Positions 11,529 to 22,975 are shown, counted from the stretch's first letter. The stretch: DNA of 64,000 bases from Rhizomys pruinosus (GCA_009823505.1 VZQC01012403.1:516300-580299), one strand, 5' to 3'. Numbers and translations are program-made. Notes: generated from the letters alone by a model not told the origin.

Positions 11529-11868
11529 CTATATCAGTTACTTTTCCATTGCTGTGTTAAACACCATAACCAAACCAGCGTAGAGAAGGAAGAAGTGATT
11601 TGGCTTACAGTGGTTCCAGAGGGACAAGAGTCCATCACAGTGGGGGAGACATGGCAGGAGGCTGCTGGAGCAGAAAGCCGAGAGGGCGCATCTTCAGGCA
11701 GGCACAGGAAGCAGAGGCAGAAGCAGAGATGGGACATGGCTGTGAATTCTCAAAGCCCACCCCCACTGATGTGCTTCCCCCTGACAAAATGCTGGAATAC
11801 TTGAGCCTATGGGGGAACCACATGTTCAGATACTTGAGCCCATTAGGGGACACCTCATTCAAACCATT
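11529..11868 (-). mobile_element. Rodent LTR-type interspersed repeat, antisense
   Basis: On the plus strand it starts atcagttacttttccattgc, tgtgttaaacaccataacca and later reads tctcaaagcccacccccact and ggacacctcattcaaaccat. A similar layout recurs at 53258-53625 in the same orientation, so the two are one subfamily. On the minus strand the position equivalent to the polyadenylation motif is mutated (AAATCA). Confidence 0.55.
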
Positions 11869-12350
11869 GAAGGAGCAAAGACAGAGTTGGCTCCTCTTTA
11901 TTTTAAGTCTTGTACTTTGTCTTGCCATCCTCATGTGATCCCCTTATGTCTTTCTCAAATGGATCTGTGTTATACAAAACCTGAGGAAATCTGAGCAGGC
12001 TAGTGGCTGTTCTCCTTGGGGTGCATATGAGCTCAAATGCTAGGGAGAACTGCTTGGCCTTCTGCAAGTCTTTCAGCTTAATAGAGGCTGGGAATCACTC
12101 TCTGCTTAAGGAGTCCTGCTTCCTTCCTGTAGAAAAGCTGTAAAATAAACCCTCCTGAAATGCAGGAGGGGCTTAGTGGGCTCCATGGCTGGTGTGCCGT
12201 TGTGTCCACATGACTTTCCAGAGGGAAAAGGGGGCTTGGGTGGGACATGGCCTCTATTCTGAATCTCCCTAAACCTCTAGAATATAATGAATCATGGTGT
12301 TGCCTCAGGTTCCCCTGAGTAATCTTACTTCCCCAATATGCCTGCTGTAC
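11869..12350. other. Intronic sequence without identifiable feature
   Basis: Nothing recognisable. It leads into the 38-bp tandem array. Confidence 0.35.
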
Positions 12351-12362
12351 CATCCCATCCCA

Positions 12363-12656
12363 TCCATCCCATATCCTATATCCCATATCATCTCATCCCA
12401 TCCATCCCATATCCTATATCCCATATCATCCCATCCCATCTATCCCATATCCTATATGCCATATCATCCCATCCCATCTATCCCATATCCTATATGCCAT
12501 ATCATCCCATCCCATCCATCCCATATCCTATATGCCATATCATCTCATTCCATCCATCCCATATCCTATATACCATATCATCCATCCCATCCCATCCTGT
12601 CTCATCCCATCCATACCATACCATTCTATAATACCATATCATCTATACCATACCAT
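12363..12656. repeat. 38-bp tandem repeat array (about six units plus degenerate tail)
   Basis: Six consecutive 38-bp units begin at 12363, 12401, 12439, 12477, 12515 and 12553. Each has the form tcYatcccatatcctatat, then Nccatatcat and a catccca run. Units 3 and 4 are identical to each other, which points to recent unit-by-unit duplication. Simpler CCATCC/ACCAT runs continue to about 12656. Long open frames of Ile/Pro/Ser/Tyr periodicity here arise only from the repeat. Confidence 0.93.
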
Positions 12657-15300
12657 AGATTCATTCATTTTGTTTTTGATTTTGCTGATACAGATTTGCT
12701 CTGTTGCCCAGTCTTACTTCCAACTATGAGCACTAGGAGACTACCCTGTCCCTGGCTCAGCCAAGACTACAGATTGACACTACTAGAACAGCTTCATTCC
12801 TTTAAAAAAACATGTCTTGCTTGACCTGTGGATCAAGAAAGATTATAAAAGCAAGGAAGCAGGATGCACATGCAGATATACAAAAGGAGAGCAGACCCTA
12901 AGCATAAACTCTACAGATGCTGATGTCTTTTAAGGCAACACATTTAACAGGGGGTGATAAGAAGCCTTTGTGATGTAGGCTCCCTCCAGTGTCCAAGTTT
13001 GCAGGTCATTCCCAGGAAGACTGGAATACTATCAGATGACAGTGTTACCATCTTAATCAGAACATCTGCGATTAAGCACAAAAAAAACTCAATATCAAGC
13101 CTGTTCAGTTTTCTCATCAAAGGGGATGCAGAGGGCCATTAGATCTTCTCCTTCTGCCCTTTCTTCCCAGCTCATGTAATTCTGTCCCAGCTACAATTTG
13201 GTCTTAGGAGCTAAGTATATAAGACTTGGAAACTCAACTGAAAGGGACTCCATCTGGCAGCCATGGGGAACTCATCATCCATGCTACAGTGAGACTATTC
13301 AGTGATGTGGCTTGCTCCTGTAAGTAAGCCCAATAATTCATTGGTTTAGCAAGCTAGACTTATGTGGATTTGGCCCTTTGCTCTGTCATGGATGCCCTAT
13401 CTGTGATGAGTAGACATTTGTTCACATCTGCTCAGGAAAAGTTTACTCAAGAGTGACACATTCATCCTTAGGGATACCTTGCTGTTTTGGATGTGACTTT
13501 TTCCTGAAAGCTGTTCTGTGCATATTTTTTGCATGGAGGTATGTATTCAGAGTTTTGGAGCCCTTGGGAGCACACTTCTGGGACAGTCTCATTCCTGCCT
13601 GCGGTTCTCTCGCTTTCCCTGGGCTGAGCTGAGGAAATGTTGGCTGGATAGCTCTTCCCACGCTGGGCTGGAGAGGAGGCCTAGCCCAGGGTCTGATTCC
13701 TCAGGACCTAAGCTTACATCCTGTTTCTCCCTAGAGATGGCTCCCAGATCTCTTCCAGACAGGGATCCTCCATGGGGGTGGGGGTCCTGGGCCCTGGAGC
13801 CTCCAGCCCTCCTGAGAGGTATCCCCCTAATCAGGCAGATTCTCATTAATTCCTCTCTACCTCTAGAAACTTGGGTGCACTGCTGGAGAATCTTCATTTT
13901 AACAAGTGCCAGTTCATTTTCCTGTGCAGGTGTTTGGGTACCAGGCAAAGGCAGCTTCCCCCCTCTCATCAACAACTGCAGAATCCCAGTGAATGCCTTA
14001 GCCAGTCTGGCCAGCTGCAGAGACAGAGAGGCTGAGGTGGGTCTTCCCACCGCAGGGTCAGCTTTGCTGTAGCCTCATCACGGCGTCCTATGGCCTCTTT
14101 ACTTTTCTCTACCTGCCAGGACCCTTTCTGGTCTCCCTAGCAAATGCTGCTTTCTAGAATGCCTGTGTCAGAATGTACAGCCTACAGGTATAAATGTGAC
14201 CAGATATAACCTACAGGAGCCCTTTAAGCTTCAGTAATTATTGAATTCCTTGTTAAAGAAATTGGCACAAAGGAGCAGAAGGGAGATGGAATTTCAGGAG
14301 AAATGGGAACTTCTTAACTTTGTCACCATCTCTACTGTGGTTGACTGGGCTCAGTCTAGATGACTGATCTGAGCAAACCTGAAGCACCATGAAGGCACCA
14401 GACATCCCTTGGTGCCCTGAGGATCTCCACAAGAATTTAGCCACAGCTGTGGGACACACCCTCCCAGGGAAGTCTCTGGGCTTTCTTTCCAAGTTAGGAT
14501 TAAAGCTCTTGGTGATTTCCCCAGTCTGGGGAGGAGGGAGGGGGGTGTTCTCCCACAGGCCCTCTCCAAGGAGGTGTGAGATGGTGTCTTTGGAATCTGC
14601 TTTCTGTAGACCCTAGCTGACAAAAATCTGGTCTCTGGTCTCAGCCTTCTTCTTAGATCTTGTGGCTACTTTCAGCCAACAGTTCCCAGAGAGGCAGTGC
14701 ATGGTGGATCTCGCACTTTGTATCTTACTAGATTCCTTCCTGTTCTCTTCTCCTGGGGAGGTTTGGCCACTCATCATCTAGTCCACTGCCTCCCTGAGAG
14801 GACAGATAGGCTCTGTTGTCCACTGGAGCCAGACCGCAGGGCACTGACAAAGCAGGTACTAGCCAGATGATGACTTAGGTCTGAGAAATTTTTCTTCTCC
14901 ATTGTGAGCCCCAAACTGATTGGCCAGTGGGCACAGCAGTCAAGCAGATCAAAACCCCACTCGTTGCTGATACAGTTGTATTAAGGAAAGAAGGTAGTTT
15001 ATGTTGTGGCGGTACTAGGTTTCCTTCTGTCTCTTTGCTCAGTGATAGCTCTTGTTTCCTCCTCTCTACCTGCAGGGCCCTCAGTGGCACTAGAGGCCCT
15101 GTGTCTTGCAGGAGCAGAGGGTTGGCTTTCTGTTCCTAATCCCCCTGGATACAGACAAGATAGAAGAGAGTACATAAATGGTTGCAGTGGTAGGGGGCCT
15201 GGAAACATGAGTGTTAGTGATCAGTCCTTCCCACGGGAAACGCAGCCTCTGCCCCCTCATGCAACCCCAGCCTCTATCTACAAAACACCCCATTGGTGGT
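12657..15300. other. Intronic sequence without identifiable feature
   Basis: This 2.6-kb region is repeat-poor and moderately GC-rich. The 13518-14072 open frame (184 codons) and the overlapping minus frame at 13589-14050 show no domain and no splice coherence. I see no gene. Confidence 0.35.
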
Positions 15301-15660
15301 TGTTGGTGCCGGAGTCCAGCTCCAGCAGGTTCAGGTCCTGAAGTGGGTGATCGTAAAGGCGGTGAGGAAATGAATCAAATAAGACACAAGAATCTCTTTC
15401 TTTTAGTGACCTGAGGAGCATCTGTCTTCCCGGCTCCCTTGCAGAGGGCCTCTCGGGTTTGTCACTGCCGATTTCGTGACCTAAGGATTACAGAGAGCGT
15501 CTTTCCTGATCCCCTGCAGAGGGCCTCTCGGGTTGGCCACTCGGCCGATTTTCTTTTCTTCTCTGCTCTTTTTCTCTTCTCTTTTCTCTCTCTTCTCTCT
15601 CTGCTCCTCAGATCCCAATGTTTATTTTTATATACCCTAAGACTAATACAGGTTATGCAA
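15301..15660 (-). mobile_element. Candidate LTR, antisense (R/U5 and promoter end)
   Basis: On the minus strand this reads a TATA-like TATATAAAAA (15625-15634) overlapping AATAAA (15621-15626). A purine-rich stretch follows, and the sequence ends ggactccggcaccaaca at 15301, a CA terminus as in LTRs. A 19-bp direct repeat (gcagagggcctctcgggtt) occurs at 15441-15459 and 15516-15534, a 75-bp spacing. The U3 end would lie to the right (beyond 15660), but I could not fix its TG boundary or a target duplication. Confidence 0.45.
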
Positions 15661-16108
15661 GCCTAAGCAAATGATGAAAAAAAACAAACAAAACCAACTT
15701 CCCCCTAAATATTTTTCAGAAAATTCACACCCGAAATCATTCTTAACATCAAAACAGTAAAACAATCAATAATGACACAACCATTTAGTTGAGACATCAA
15801 AGAAAGTAAAACAATAATAGTACAGCCACTCAGCTAAGCAATTTAGCAGTTTTGCAGCAAAGCGAAGTTAATATTAACTTTTAGCTCTGAGGACTTCATT
15901 CTTTATGACTTGCGGTTACATAGGTGCTGGACAGTGTAAAAAGTGAGCTTTAAAGCTTTAACAATAGAGAATTTTATTTTTGTTACTTTAGTTCCTTGTT
16001 CACTTAACCTGTAAGCTGATGTAGCTTTGATTCATATCTTGTTTTTATTCTGGTCATTGTTTTCCTCGGTTTCTGTTTTTCTCAGTTTCTTTCTTTTACA
16101 CTTCCTAC
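15661..16108. other. AT-rich sequence, possibly U3 of the preceding LTR candidate
   Basis: AT-rich, with repeated phrases such as aaaacaatca and aaaacaataa. No coding potential. It may belong to the LTR candidate at 15301 or be ordinary intron. Confidence 0.3.
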
Positions 16109-16124
16109 TGAGGTGATTTTTTTT

Positions 16125-16361
16125 TTATTAATTTTATTTATTTCTGTATGTGTATGAATGTACTGTCTGCATGCAAGTTTGTGCACCCGTGTCGTGCAAT
16201 GCTGCGGAGGTCAGAAGAGGGCGTCGGATTCCCCTGGAACTGGAGTTCTCCTGGAATTGGAGTTTCAGACGGCTCTCGGCGCCATGTGGGTGCTGGGGAT
16301 CGAACCCGGGTCCTCTGCGAGAGCATTGGCACTCCTAACCGCTAGGCCATCTCTCCAGCCC
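16125..16361 (-). mobile_element. Young B2-type SINE with internal duplication, antisense
   Basis: This is a full-length antisense copy ending in ggccatctctccagcccc at 16361 (element start). It is flanked by ctgaggtgatttttt at 16109-16123 and 16362-16376, a target-site duplication. It carries the duplicated motif (aactggagttctcctggaat on the plus strand). Confidence 0.92.
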
Positions 16362-16377
16362 CTGAGGTGATTTTTTT

Positions 16378-18192
16378 AAAGGCTACTAAGCTTTGAGTGA
16401 GATCACTAGAATCCACTGCCTCACTGGAGTTAGTTTCACTTTGTCCTACAATCCTCTTTTTAGTTTAAACCAGACCATAAAATCAAAATTCCCTTGTTTA
16501 CTTGGGCAATTTGTGCATGATACAGTTTCTGTAGAATTCTTAATTGCTACTGTATCATACTTTTAAGTTGTGTACACTGAGTCATTATTTCTCAGAAAGG
16601 ACTCATTTCTAGAAAGGCAAAAGTGTCAGTTCTACTCCTTGAGGCAGAAGCAGGTACCCTAACTGCTAGAAAGCTGAAAGTCGAGCAGGCCAGAAAAACA
16701 AGAATTAATCTGATTAAAAGAATTATTAAACACCAAGGTCAGCTGGAGAGCAGACTTCAACCAGACGAGTCAGGTCACTGGAACTTTGTCAAGCACTGAA
16801 CCTTTCACAAATGGCCCCTCCATGTTGGGATGACAGGAGTCCCAGCAATTTGGAAATGAGAGCTGTTTGCTGTCGCTCTCTGTCTAACCATCCAGCTGGT
16901 TTGTAAGGGCAGACCAGTAGCCAAAGTACACAGACTCACTGGCTCTTGTTAAAAAGCCTGTAGACGCTTGATGGCTAGCTCGTTGGAATCTGTCAGAAGG
17001 GTTCTTTAGCCAAGAGATTTGTATTTTATTTTAGAAAGTCTTTAGCCAACATGATTAATCTGTGGTTGGAAACTGTGTCTCCCTTTCCTTTGGTCTAGAA
17101 TTATATTTTGTGATGGTGGGAATCAAAACCCAGGGATTCACACACACTAAGCATGTACTCGGCCACTGAGATAGACCCCAGTCTCCATCAAAATGCTTTC
17201 CGGAAGTATTTGGGTCCTCCTACAGCCCATCTATGCAGGAGCCTCTTCCACTCAGTGCCTACAGGACAGATTGGCCAAGGTCAGTCTATATCGGCCTTGT
17301 GCAGCTATGGCTGGAAGGGAGGTCGTCAGCGTGGGGAACAGAGCCCTAATCTACAAAGCCTTTGCTATGGACCAGTGATATCAGACAGCCTGGTTTCCTT
17401 ACATTCTCTGCCCTCAGACACATAGTTTGACGTTGTGTCAAATTCACTTGCGATAGCACAGGATTATCAGCTGAAACAAGATAGCCACAGCAGAACATGG
17501 GGGAAATTCCTGAAGCTCTGGGCAGGGTCCATGTACAATTTTCTTTCTTGTAGGAGCAGATAAGATTCCGACTGGTGCTGCTAACCCATCAAGAAAAACT
17601 ACTGCCCTTTCCCATAAAATGAGTGCTGTGGGGCAGAGGAGGTCTGGATGGTTTGAAGCCCTTGTTTGTGAGACTTCTTAAGATGTGTCTCTGTGTTGTT
17701 CTAGGGAGAACATGTTTGTTACCTGCTGTCTCAAATGAGGCAACATGATCTGTAATAACGTTAAATCAAGGACCCACATGTTCTTCCTCTGGAAGAAGTG
17801 TGGGAGTGTTAGCTGGCCTCTTGGCTCGGCTATGAGGATTACAGCTTCTCTGGCTGGAGACTTAGATGCAGGAAGGGGCACACTTTTCATCTTGACCTTC
17901 TGGATGACAGTCTATGCAGTGGACTCGGAGGCAAAGAACCCTTGTAGGCATGGGAATTAGAGCAGAGAATAACACCACTTCTCTCTGGGGGCTGGCAGTC
18001 TGTGGACAGGGATGTTCAGTAAGTCTCAGACCCTGTTAGAAGCAGTCCACACACAGTAACCCATGCAACCCTCACCTATGGGTCATAGGCAATTATCACC
18101 ATTCTAAGGCAGTGGGAACTTCCACACCCAGTAAGTGGCAGTTGAGCCTTTCAAGGCAGTGTACATAGATGAACCTCACACTTTATTTTAAA
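16378..18192. other. Intronic sequence with a fragment of tRNA-like SINE
   Basis: Mostly unassigned. At about 17085-17170 the phrase gggaatcaaaacccagggat with cactgagatagaccccagt resembles the antisense box B to box A part of an old B4/ID-type SINE. The rest shows nothing I can name. Confidence 0.4.
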
Positions 18193-18220
18193 TGTGTGTG
18201 TGTGTGTGTGTGTGTGTGTG
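18193..18220. repeat. (TG)n microsatellite
   Basis: 14 TG units followed by gtgtattg. Confidence 0.95.
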
Positions 18221-18268
18221 GTGTATTGTACACAGATGTTGTTGGATTGGTTTCCACCTTTATCTTTT

Positions 18269-18403
18269 ATTTATTTTTTAGTTTTGACAGGGTCTCCCTG
18301 GCTCCAGCCTGCTTGGAACTCACTATGTAGACCAGGCTGGCCTCAATCTCACAGAGCTCCACCTGCCTCTGCCTCCTGAGGGCTGAGATTAAAGGCCCAT
18401 TCC
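18269..18403 (-). mobile_element. B1 SINE, antisense
   Basis: The order gacagggtctccctggctcc, ctatgtagaccaggctggcc, ctgcctctgcctcctgaggg and gagattaaaggccca is the reverse complement of 7SL-derived B1. Confidence 0.85.
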
Positions 18404-18414
18404 TAGCCCCCCTT

Positions 18415-18553
18415 TATTTTTTGAGACAGGTTTTTCACACTGAACCTGAAACTCATCAGTTCGCCTAAACTGGCTGGCCAGTGGGCTTCGGGGATCCCGT
18501 CTCCATCTCCTCACTAACAGGAGGGTCTACAGTGTTGGCCGCGCCTGGCTTTC
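18415..18553 (-). mobile_element. B1-related SINE, antisense, diverged
   Basis: It follows the previous SINE directly. ttttttgagacaggtttttc, aactggctggccagtgggct and ggcttcggggatcccgtctc, with an end near gttggccgcgcctggct, fit an old 7SL-derived (PB1/B1-like) copy. Confidence 0.55.
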
Positions 18554-18589
18554 CCTGCTCTCACTTTCCCTTCCTCTCTGTTTTAGTTG

Positions 18590-19200
18590 TTTGATAATTT
18601 CCTGCATGTGTATAATGTGTTTTGATCAAATCTCCCCCCATTTCCTCCCCTCCAGTTCCTTCCCTATCCTCTTACTGCTTTTCCCTCCCAACTTCATGTG
18701 CTCACTAAAGCAAATCAAAACAAAGTAAAACACTGAGTCCATTTAATGCTGCCTTTACATGCACGAGTGTAAAACCCTCAATTGGAGCGTGGTAGCCCTT
18801 CAGGGCCCACACCCCTGAAAGAAGTTGACTGTCTCTCCCTCATCAGCCAGCAACTGCCAATAAGCTCCTCAGCTTGGGCTGGTCTCCCCCACATATGGGG
18901 TGGGATTTTGGCTGGCTTCATCTCGTGTGTGTCTTATGCATGTATTCACAGCTACTGTGAGTTCACGTGTGCGGTGACACTTTGTGTCCTGTAAATACTG
19001 CTTCACTGCAGGCCTCTCTTCTCTCTGGCTCTTACAATCTTTCTGCCCCTTCTTACTGGATGACATCTAAGTCTTGGGAGAAGGAAGCATGATGCTGATG
19101 TCCCATTTAGCGATGAGCACTGCCTAGTTTCTCATTCTCTGCGTGTTGACCAGTGGTACATCTTTGTGTCAATCGCCTCTCTGATGAGTGTTTAGACATG
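18590..19200 (-). mobile_element. L1 (Lx-type) 3' UTR fragment, antisense
   Basis: A stretch including agcagccagcaactgccaat-type text, ctactgtgagttcacgtgtg, tctctctggctcttacaatc and gcgatgagcactgcctagtt matches a familiar rodent L1/Lx 3' UTR read in reverse. The copy at 24775-25315 aligns with it in the same order (for example ggctcttatctttctgccgc against ggctcttacaatctttctgc), supporting a dispersed repeat family. Confidence 0.6.
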
Positions 19201-19214
19201 CACTGGAACTGGCT

Positions 19215-19305
19215 TTCCTAGCCTTGATGTGAGTGCCGGGGAATCAAAACTCAGGTCCTCGTGCTTGCACAGAGCCACTTCACTGAGCCTCTCCCCAGCT
19301 TACAC
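19215..19305 (-). mobile_element. Fragment of B4/ID-type SINE, antisense
   Basis: gccggggaatcaaaactcag, gtcctcgtgcttgcacagag and cactgagcctctccccagct are the antisense box B, box A and element start of a tRNA-like SINE. Confidence 0.55.
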
Positions 19306-19466
19306 TTCACACTTCATACGCAACTCAACAGGGTATCAGCCGACTCTGTCTCCCTGTATCTGGGGTGAGGACTCTGAGTCGGCACTTGTGGCAGGGTCCC
19401 AGGCGACATTGATGCTGCTGATCCCTGGACCACACTGACTGGGAAGCTTTGGAGCATGATGGCCAC

Positions 19467-19827
19467 CTTTCCCTGATTCCTCATGGGGTGCTCATCACCC
19501 CTTCTGTGCTGTCTTTCCCTGACTCCTCATGGGGTGCTCATCGCCCATTCTGTGCTCTTTCCCTGACTCCTCGTGGGTGCTCATCACCCATTCTGTGCTG
19601 TCTTTCCCTGACTCCTCATGGGGTGCTCATCACCCATTCTGTGCTGTCTTTCCCTGACTCCTCATGGGGTGCTCATCGCCCATTCTGTGCTCTTTCCCTG
19701 ACTCCTCATGGGTGCTCTTCGCCCATTCTGTGCTGTCTTTCACTGACTCCTCATGGGTGCTCATCGCCCATTCTGTACTGTCTTTCCCTGACTCCTCGTG
19801 GGGTGCTCATCACCCATTCTGCGCTGT
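19467..19827. repeat. 46-bp minisatellite with three-unit higher-order structure
   Basis: Eight tandem units of 46, 44, 45, 46, 44, 45, 45 and 46 bp start with ctttccctga and end with a cattctgtgctgt-like sequence. Units 1-3 (19467-19601) and units 4-6 (19602-19736) are each exactly 135 bp. Units 2 and 5 are identical, and both lack the final gt. This indicates duplication of a three-unit block. The coding-looking 155-codon frame across it comes from the repeat. Confidence 0.95.
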
Positions 19828-21398
19828 CTTCCTCAGGGCTTTGTGTGGTCATCCTTGCCCAGGCTCAGTCTACTGAGCTCCTGGAAAATGTTCCAGGTAG
19901 TTCAAGAAAGGGGTAGGATTGTTTAGGGATGCAGTGTTCATGGATCCCAAGGAGGTAGACAGCACATCAGTCTTCGTGGAACCTAGAGCCCCATCAAACT
20001 CAAGTCTCCAGTCCCTCCCTTCCTCTCTACTCCTCTGTCCTCTGCTCTAATCTTCTCTGCTGTTTTCCAGCATGGCTGCCCCACCTAAAGTGTACCAGCC
20101 CCTCAGACCCACCTACTGCTCACAGTCACATGTGTGCTATGTTTATTATTTTAATCCCTGGAAATTAGAATCTAATTGGCTGCTCTGGTAGTCAGTAGAT
20201 TACAGAAGCTCTGATCAGTCCAAATTGAACACACAGGGGAAGTTAAGTTAGAAATGCTGAATAGTTTATCTGACTATGTCACATATAAAAGTAAATATCC
20301 ACCGAGACTTCATTCTTGGAGATACAGGTTGCTTTCTGTAAGGTTGTCAGTAAGAAATATCTGTCAGCTACCAGGAAAATGCTAAGAAAAGGGACAGAGG
20401 ATAGCTACTACATTAAATTTTTTTAGGTTCTTATGGGAAAAGAGTTCTCTTATAGGAGAGAGAGCTGAAAAAAATCTCTTTGAATGTCTGCTTTCTGAAT
20501 TGCATCTCTGTATTTAATAAATGCATTTGCATTCCTTAATTACACAGACAGATGTGCTCATATATTTCAGATCTCCAAGTGGTCCTTAGTTGAGTAGATT
20601 AGAGAAAATAAGATGTGAAGGAGTCCAGTCGTCAGAGTCACTCAACTTCAGCCAGAGCTCATTGAGAGATGCTCTATAGAAAGTGATGGCAAATGAGATT
20701 TCAGCATTTCTAAATGTGATGTGGAAGATGAAGACTGGGATAAACACCCCTGATTTTCTACTAGGGAAACCCGAAGGACTGGAACCCAAGAGTAAGGGCA
20801 AACAAGAGTCTGTAAAAACAGAAGCCAGCTCCTAGGTGTTCAAAACCTGAATATATTGAATTGACCATCAACCTTCTCCAACTTTCTATCAGAGAATGAA
20901 AAGATTTCTAGAGATTTGTGATTTTTCTAACAGTGATTGGTATTCCATTTGAAAAGCTTTTCAAGCATGCCAAGACAACATCAGAAGCTGATAGAAATAA
21001 GTCTGTGGATCATATTGGTATGAAAGTTATCAGGCCTAACTTAAATTAGTTGTTAATTTGGTCAGAAATTTAGGTAGCAAATTGGAGAATTTATCAGAGA
21101 ACTGGGATATATGAAAAAACAAGTAGACAGGTAATCAGAGTTGAGAGATGTCATAATAAAAAAAGAAACAATAAAGGTGCTTTGTATCAGATTAGACACA
21201 CACGAAGAGTTATCTAGAAGATAGTTAGGTTAATGGAAAGTATTCACATAAGGCCCAGAAAGACCAAAAGATAGAAAATTGAGACTTGAAATCCACGACA
21301 ACAGTAACTCAGAAGTGTAAGGAAGGTATGAGTTGAAACAAAGTCATAGGCAGTTGTCACCTTTCTCCTCGTCTCTGGCATTGACACAATCTGCGTTC
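19828..21398. other. Intronic sequence without identifiable feature
   Basis: From about 20150 it becomes AT-rich. No repeat, RNA gene or exon recognised. Confidence 0.35.
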
Positions 21399-21409
21399 CA
21401 CCTGTCTTT

Positions 21410-21635
21410 ATTTGCTTATTTTATTTTATGTATATGAATGTATTATCTGCATGTTTGTAAGTGTACTCATTTTGTGCAATGCCCCTGGAGATCAGAGGTC
21501 AGAAAGGACCATCAGATTCCCCTGTAACTAGAGTTATGGACGGTTATTAGGTCATGTGGGTGCTGGAAATTGAACATGGGTTCTCTTGCAAGAGCAGCCA
21601 ATACTCTTAACCACTGAGCCATCTCTCCAGCCCTT
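21410..21635 (-). mobile_element. B2-type SINE, antisense
   Basis: An antisense copy with tcttaaccactgagccatct and ctccagccc at its start. It is flanked by cacctgtcttt at 21399-21409 and 21636-21646 as target-site duplication. It lacks the internal duplication. Confidence 0.9.
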
Positions 21636-21659
21636 CACCTGTCTTTTTTTCTTTTTTTT

Positions 21660-22240
21660 TTAATTCAAGTCCTCTATTCCCTTGTCTAGAGCTCTTCAGT
21701 TTGGAGGCTGCTGATCACATGTGGCAATTTAAGTTAATTACATTAAATTCAACTGCAAAGCTCAGTCCCTTGGTCAGACTAGCCATATTTCAAGTGCTCA
21801 AGGCCACTCTCAGCCAAAGTTGCTGAATTTGGACAGTAGAGATACATGGCATTTATATCCCTCAGAAAGATCTATTGAACAATAAGTTCAATCCCTGATG
21901 CTGCATATTTTGTCAGTTTAATTGCCTAGTACAATGTTCAAAATTTCATACATTGTAACTAAACTGTTTCCCGACTTTTGAAACAGCTGCAGTAAATCCA
22001 GCGATCAACCTCCTACTGAAAGAAGATGAATAATTTCATAATCTGACCCCACTTGCTGCAGGACTCTGGGCTCTGCTGTCTAGGAATACCCAGGCACTGT
22101 ACTGCATTTTAGAAAGATAGCAAAATGGCAGAATAAATTGTGCTTTTGTTTTGGCCCCTATCAAGACAATTTACTTTGAAAGTATATGAGGCAGCTGGGG
22201 CTTTGCCATTCACTGGCTTTTAAACACAATCAGCTTACTT
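21660..22240. other. Intronic sequence before the stalk exon
   Basis: AT-rich, no feature recognised. The segment 21700-21830 (ttaagttaattacattaaat, catatttcaagtgctcaagg) may be an old mammalian interspersed repeat, but I cannot classify it. Confidence 0.3.
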
Positions 22241-22257
22241 TTCTTTGTGTCTTTCAG

Positions 22258-22326
22258 TGCTCTCCCTCAAAGCTTCGGAAGATACATCTGTTGAGAAAAA
22301 GAAAGCGACCTGGGCATTTTTTGAAG
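22258..22326 (+). CDS. Vstm4: Vstm4 internal exon (juxtamembrane stalk, probably exon 3)
   Basis: This 69-bp exon encodes part of the extracellular stalk between the V-set immunoglobulin domain and the membrane helix of VSTM4, a single-pass type I membrane protein. It is preceded by a pyrimidine-rich tract ending in cag at 22257 and followed by the donor gtaaat at 22327. It begins with two bases of a split codon (TG, giving Val if the previous exon ends in G), then reads LSLKASEDTSVEKKKATW and AFFE. It ends with one base (G) that combines with AT of the next exon to make Asp. The reading frame runs into the 31574 exon and then the 42906 exon without a stop, which is the main support for the gene call. 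The sequence agrees with the stalk segment of mammalian VSTM4 as I remember it. Exon number is inferred, because the V-set exon is not in the window. There is no frameshift or stop. Confidence 0.88.
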
Positions 22327-22764
22327 GTAAATCTGGCGTCTCCATCCAACCTCACTTCTAAGAAGAAAGGACTTTAGTTTTTAGTTTCTCTAGAGCATCG
22401 GGTTGTTTTCCTGGCCTGAATGTCTACAAGAGTGATGTAGAAATGCTTAGTGGTCTTATCCACAGATTTGGAAAGTGGTGAGACCCTCGTCTGTGTGATT
22501 TCTTATTTGCTTTCTCCCTAGAATCTCTCTCCTAGGTGATACTAAGGAGGGAATTCTAAGTAGTGTATAAATAAAAACCACATCTACTGTGGCTACCTTT
22601 AATTCCAGGTTGCTTCAGCAGTTTGGGATTCAGTAAAGCTTGAAAATTACAAGCAAGGGGTTTCAAATCCATGTTAGAACGACTCAAGGAGCTTTAAATG
22701 CGTGGATGCTAGACCCTCTCTCTAAAGCTTCTGAATTAGTTGGAGCTTGTTAAAAGCTCCAAGC

Positions 22765-22905
22765 CCCCATATAGTAACTAGCTCCAGTTCCAGAGGACCT
22801 GATGCCCTCTTCTGGCTTCCATAGGCTTGCATGTATGTGGTGCACTTACATACACGTAGGATTAACACTCATACACAGAAAAAGTAAATGAATAAAATAT
22901 TTTTA
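22765..22905 (+). mobile_element. B2-type SINE, 5'-truncated
   Basis: Only the 3' half is present: tagctccagttccagaggac, tgccctcttctggcttccat, tacacgtaggattaacactc and an A-rich tail. Confidence 0.8.
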
Positions 22906-22975
22906 AATCTCCCCATTTGATTCTACCATACAGCTAGGCTAGGAACCACAGCCTTAGAAACAGTCCCATCACTAA

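Larger units (their letters stand above)
1..22257 (+). other. Vstm4: Vstm4 intron upstream of the stalk exon (partial)
   Basis: This is the part of the intron preceding the stalk exon that falls in the window. I looked for the V-set exon (Cys/Trp/Tyr immunoglobulin signature with splice sites) and for the signal-peptide exon and found neither, so the intron probably starts before position 1. It is filled with repeats described separately. It ends in a good polypyrimidine tract at 22241-22257. Confidence 0.75.

Noticed and set aside
12294..12824. 176-codon frame rich in Ile, Pro, Ser and Tyr
   Set aside because: Translation of the 38-bp array and its degenerate tail; frames 1 to 3 all look similar because of the low-complexity sequence.
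13518..14072. 184-codon plus frame and overlapping 153-codon minus frame
   Set aside because: No recognisable motif, mutually antisense, and no phase-compatible splice sites; considered and rejected as the missing V-set exon because it lacks the immunoglobulin Cys/Trp/Tyr pattern.
19449..19916. 155-codon frame with repeated leucine- and serine-rich units
   Set aside because: It runs across the 46-bp minisatellite; the apparent protein repeat reflects tandem DNA units.
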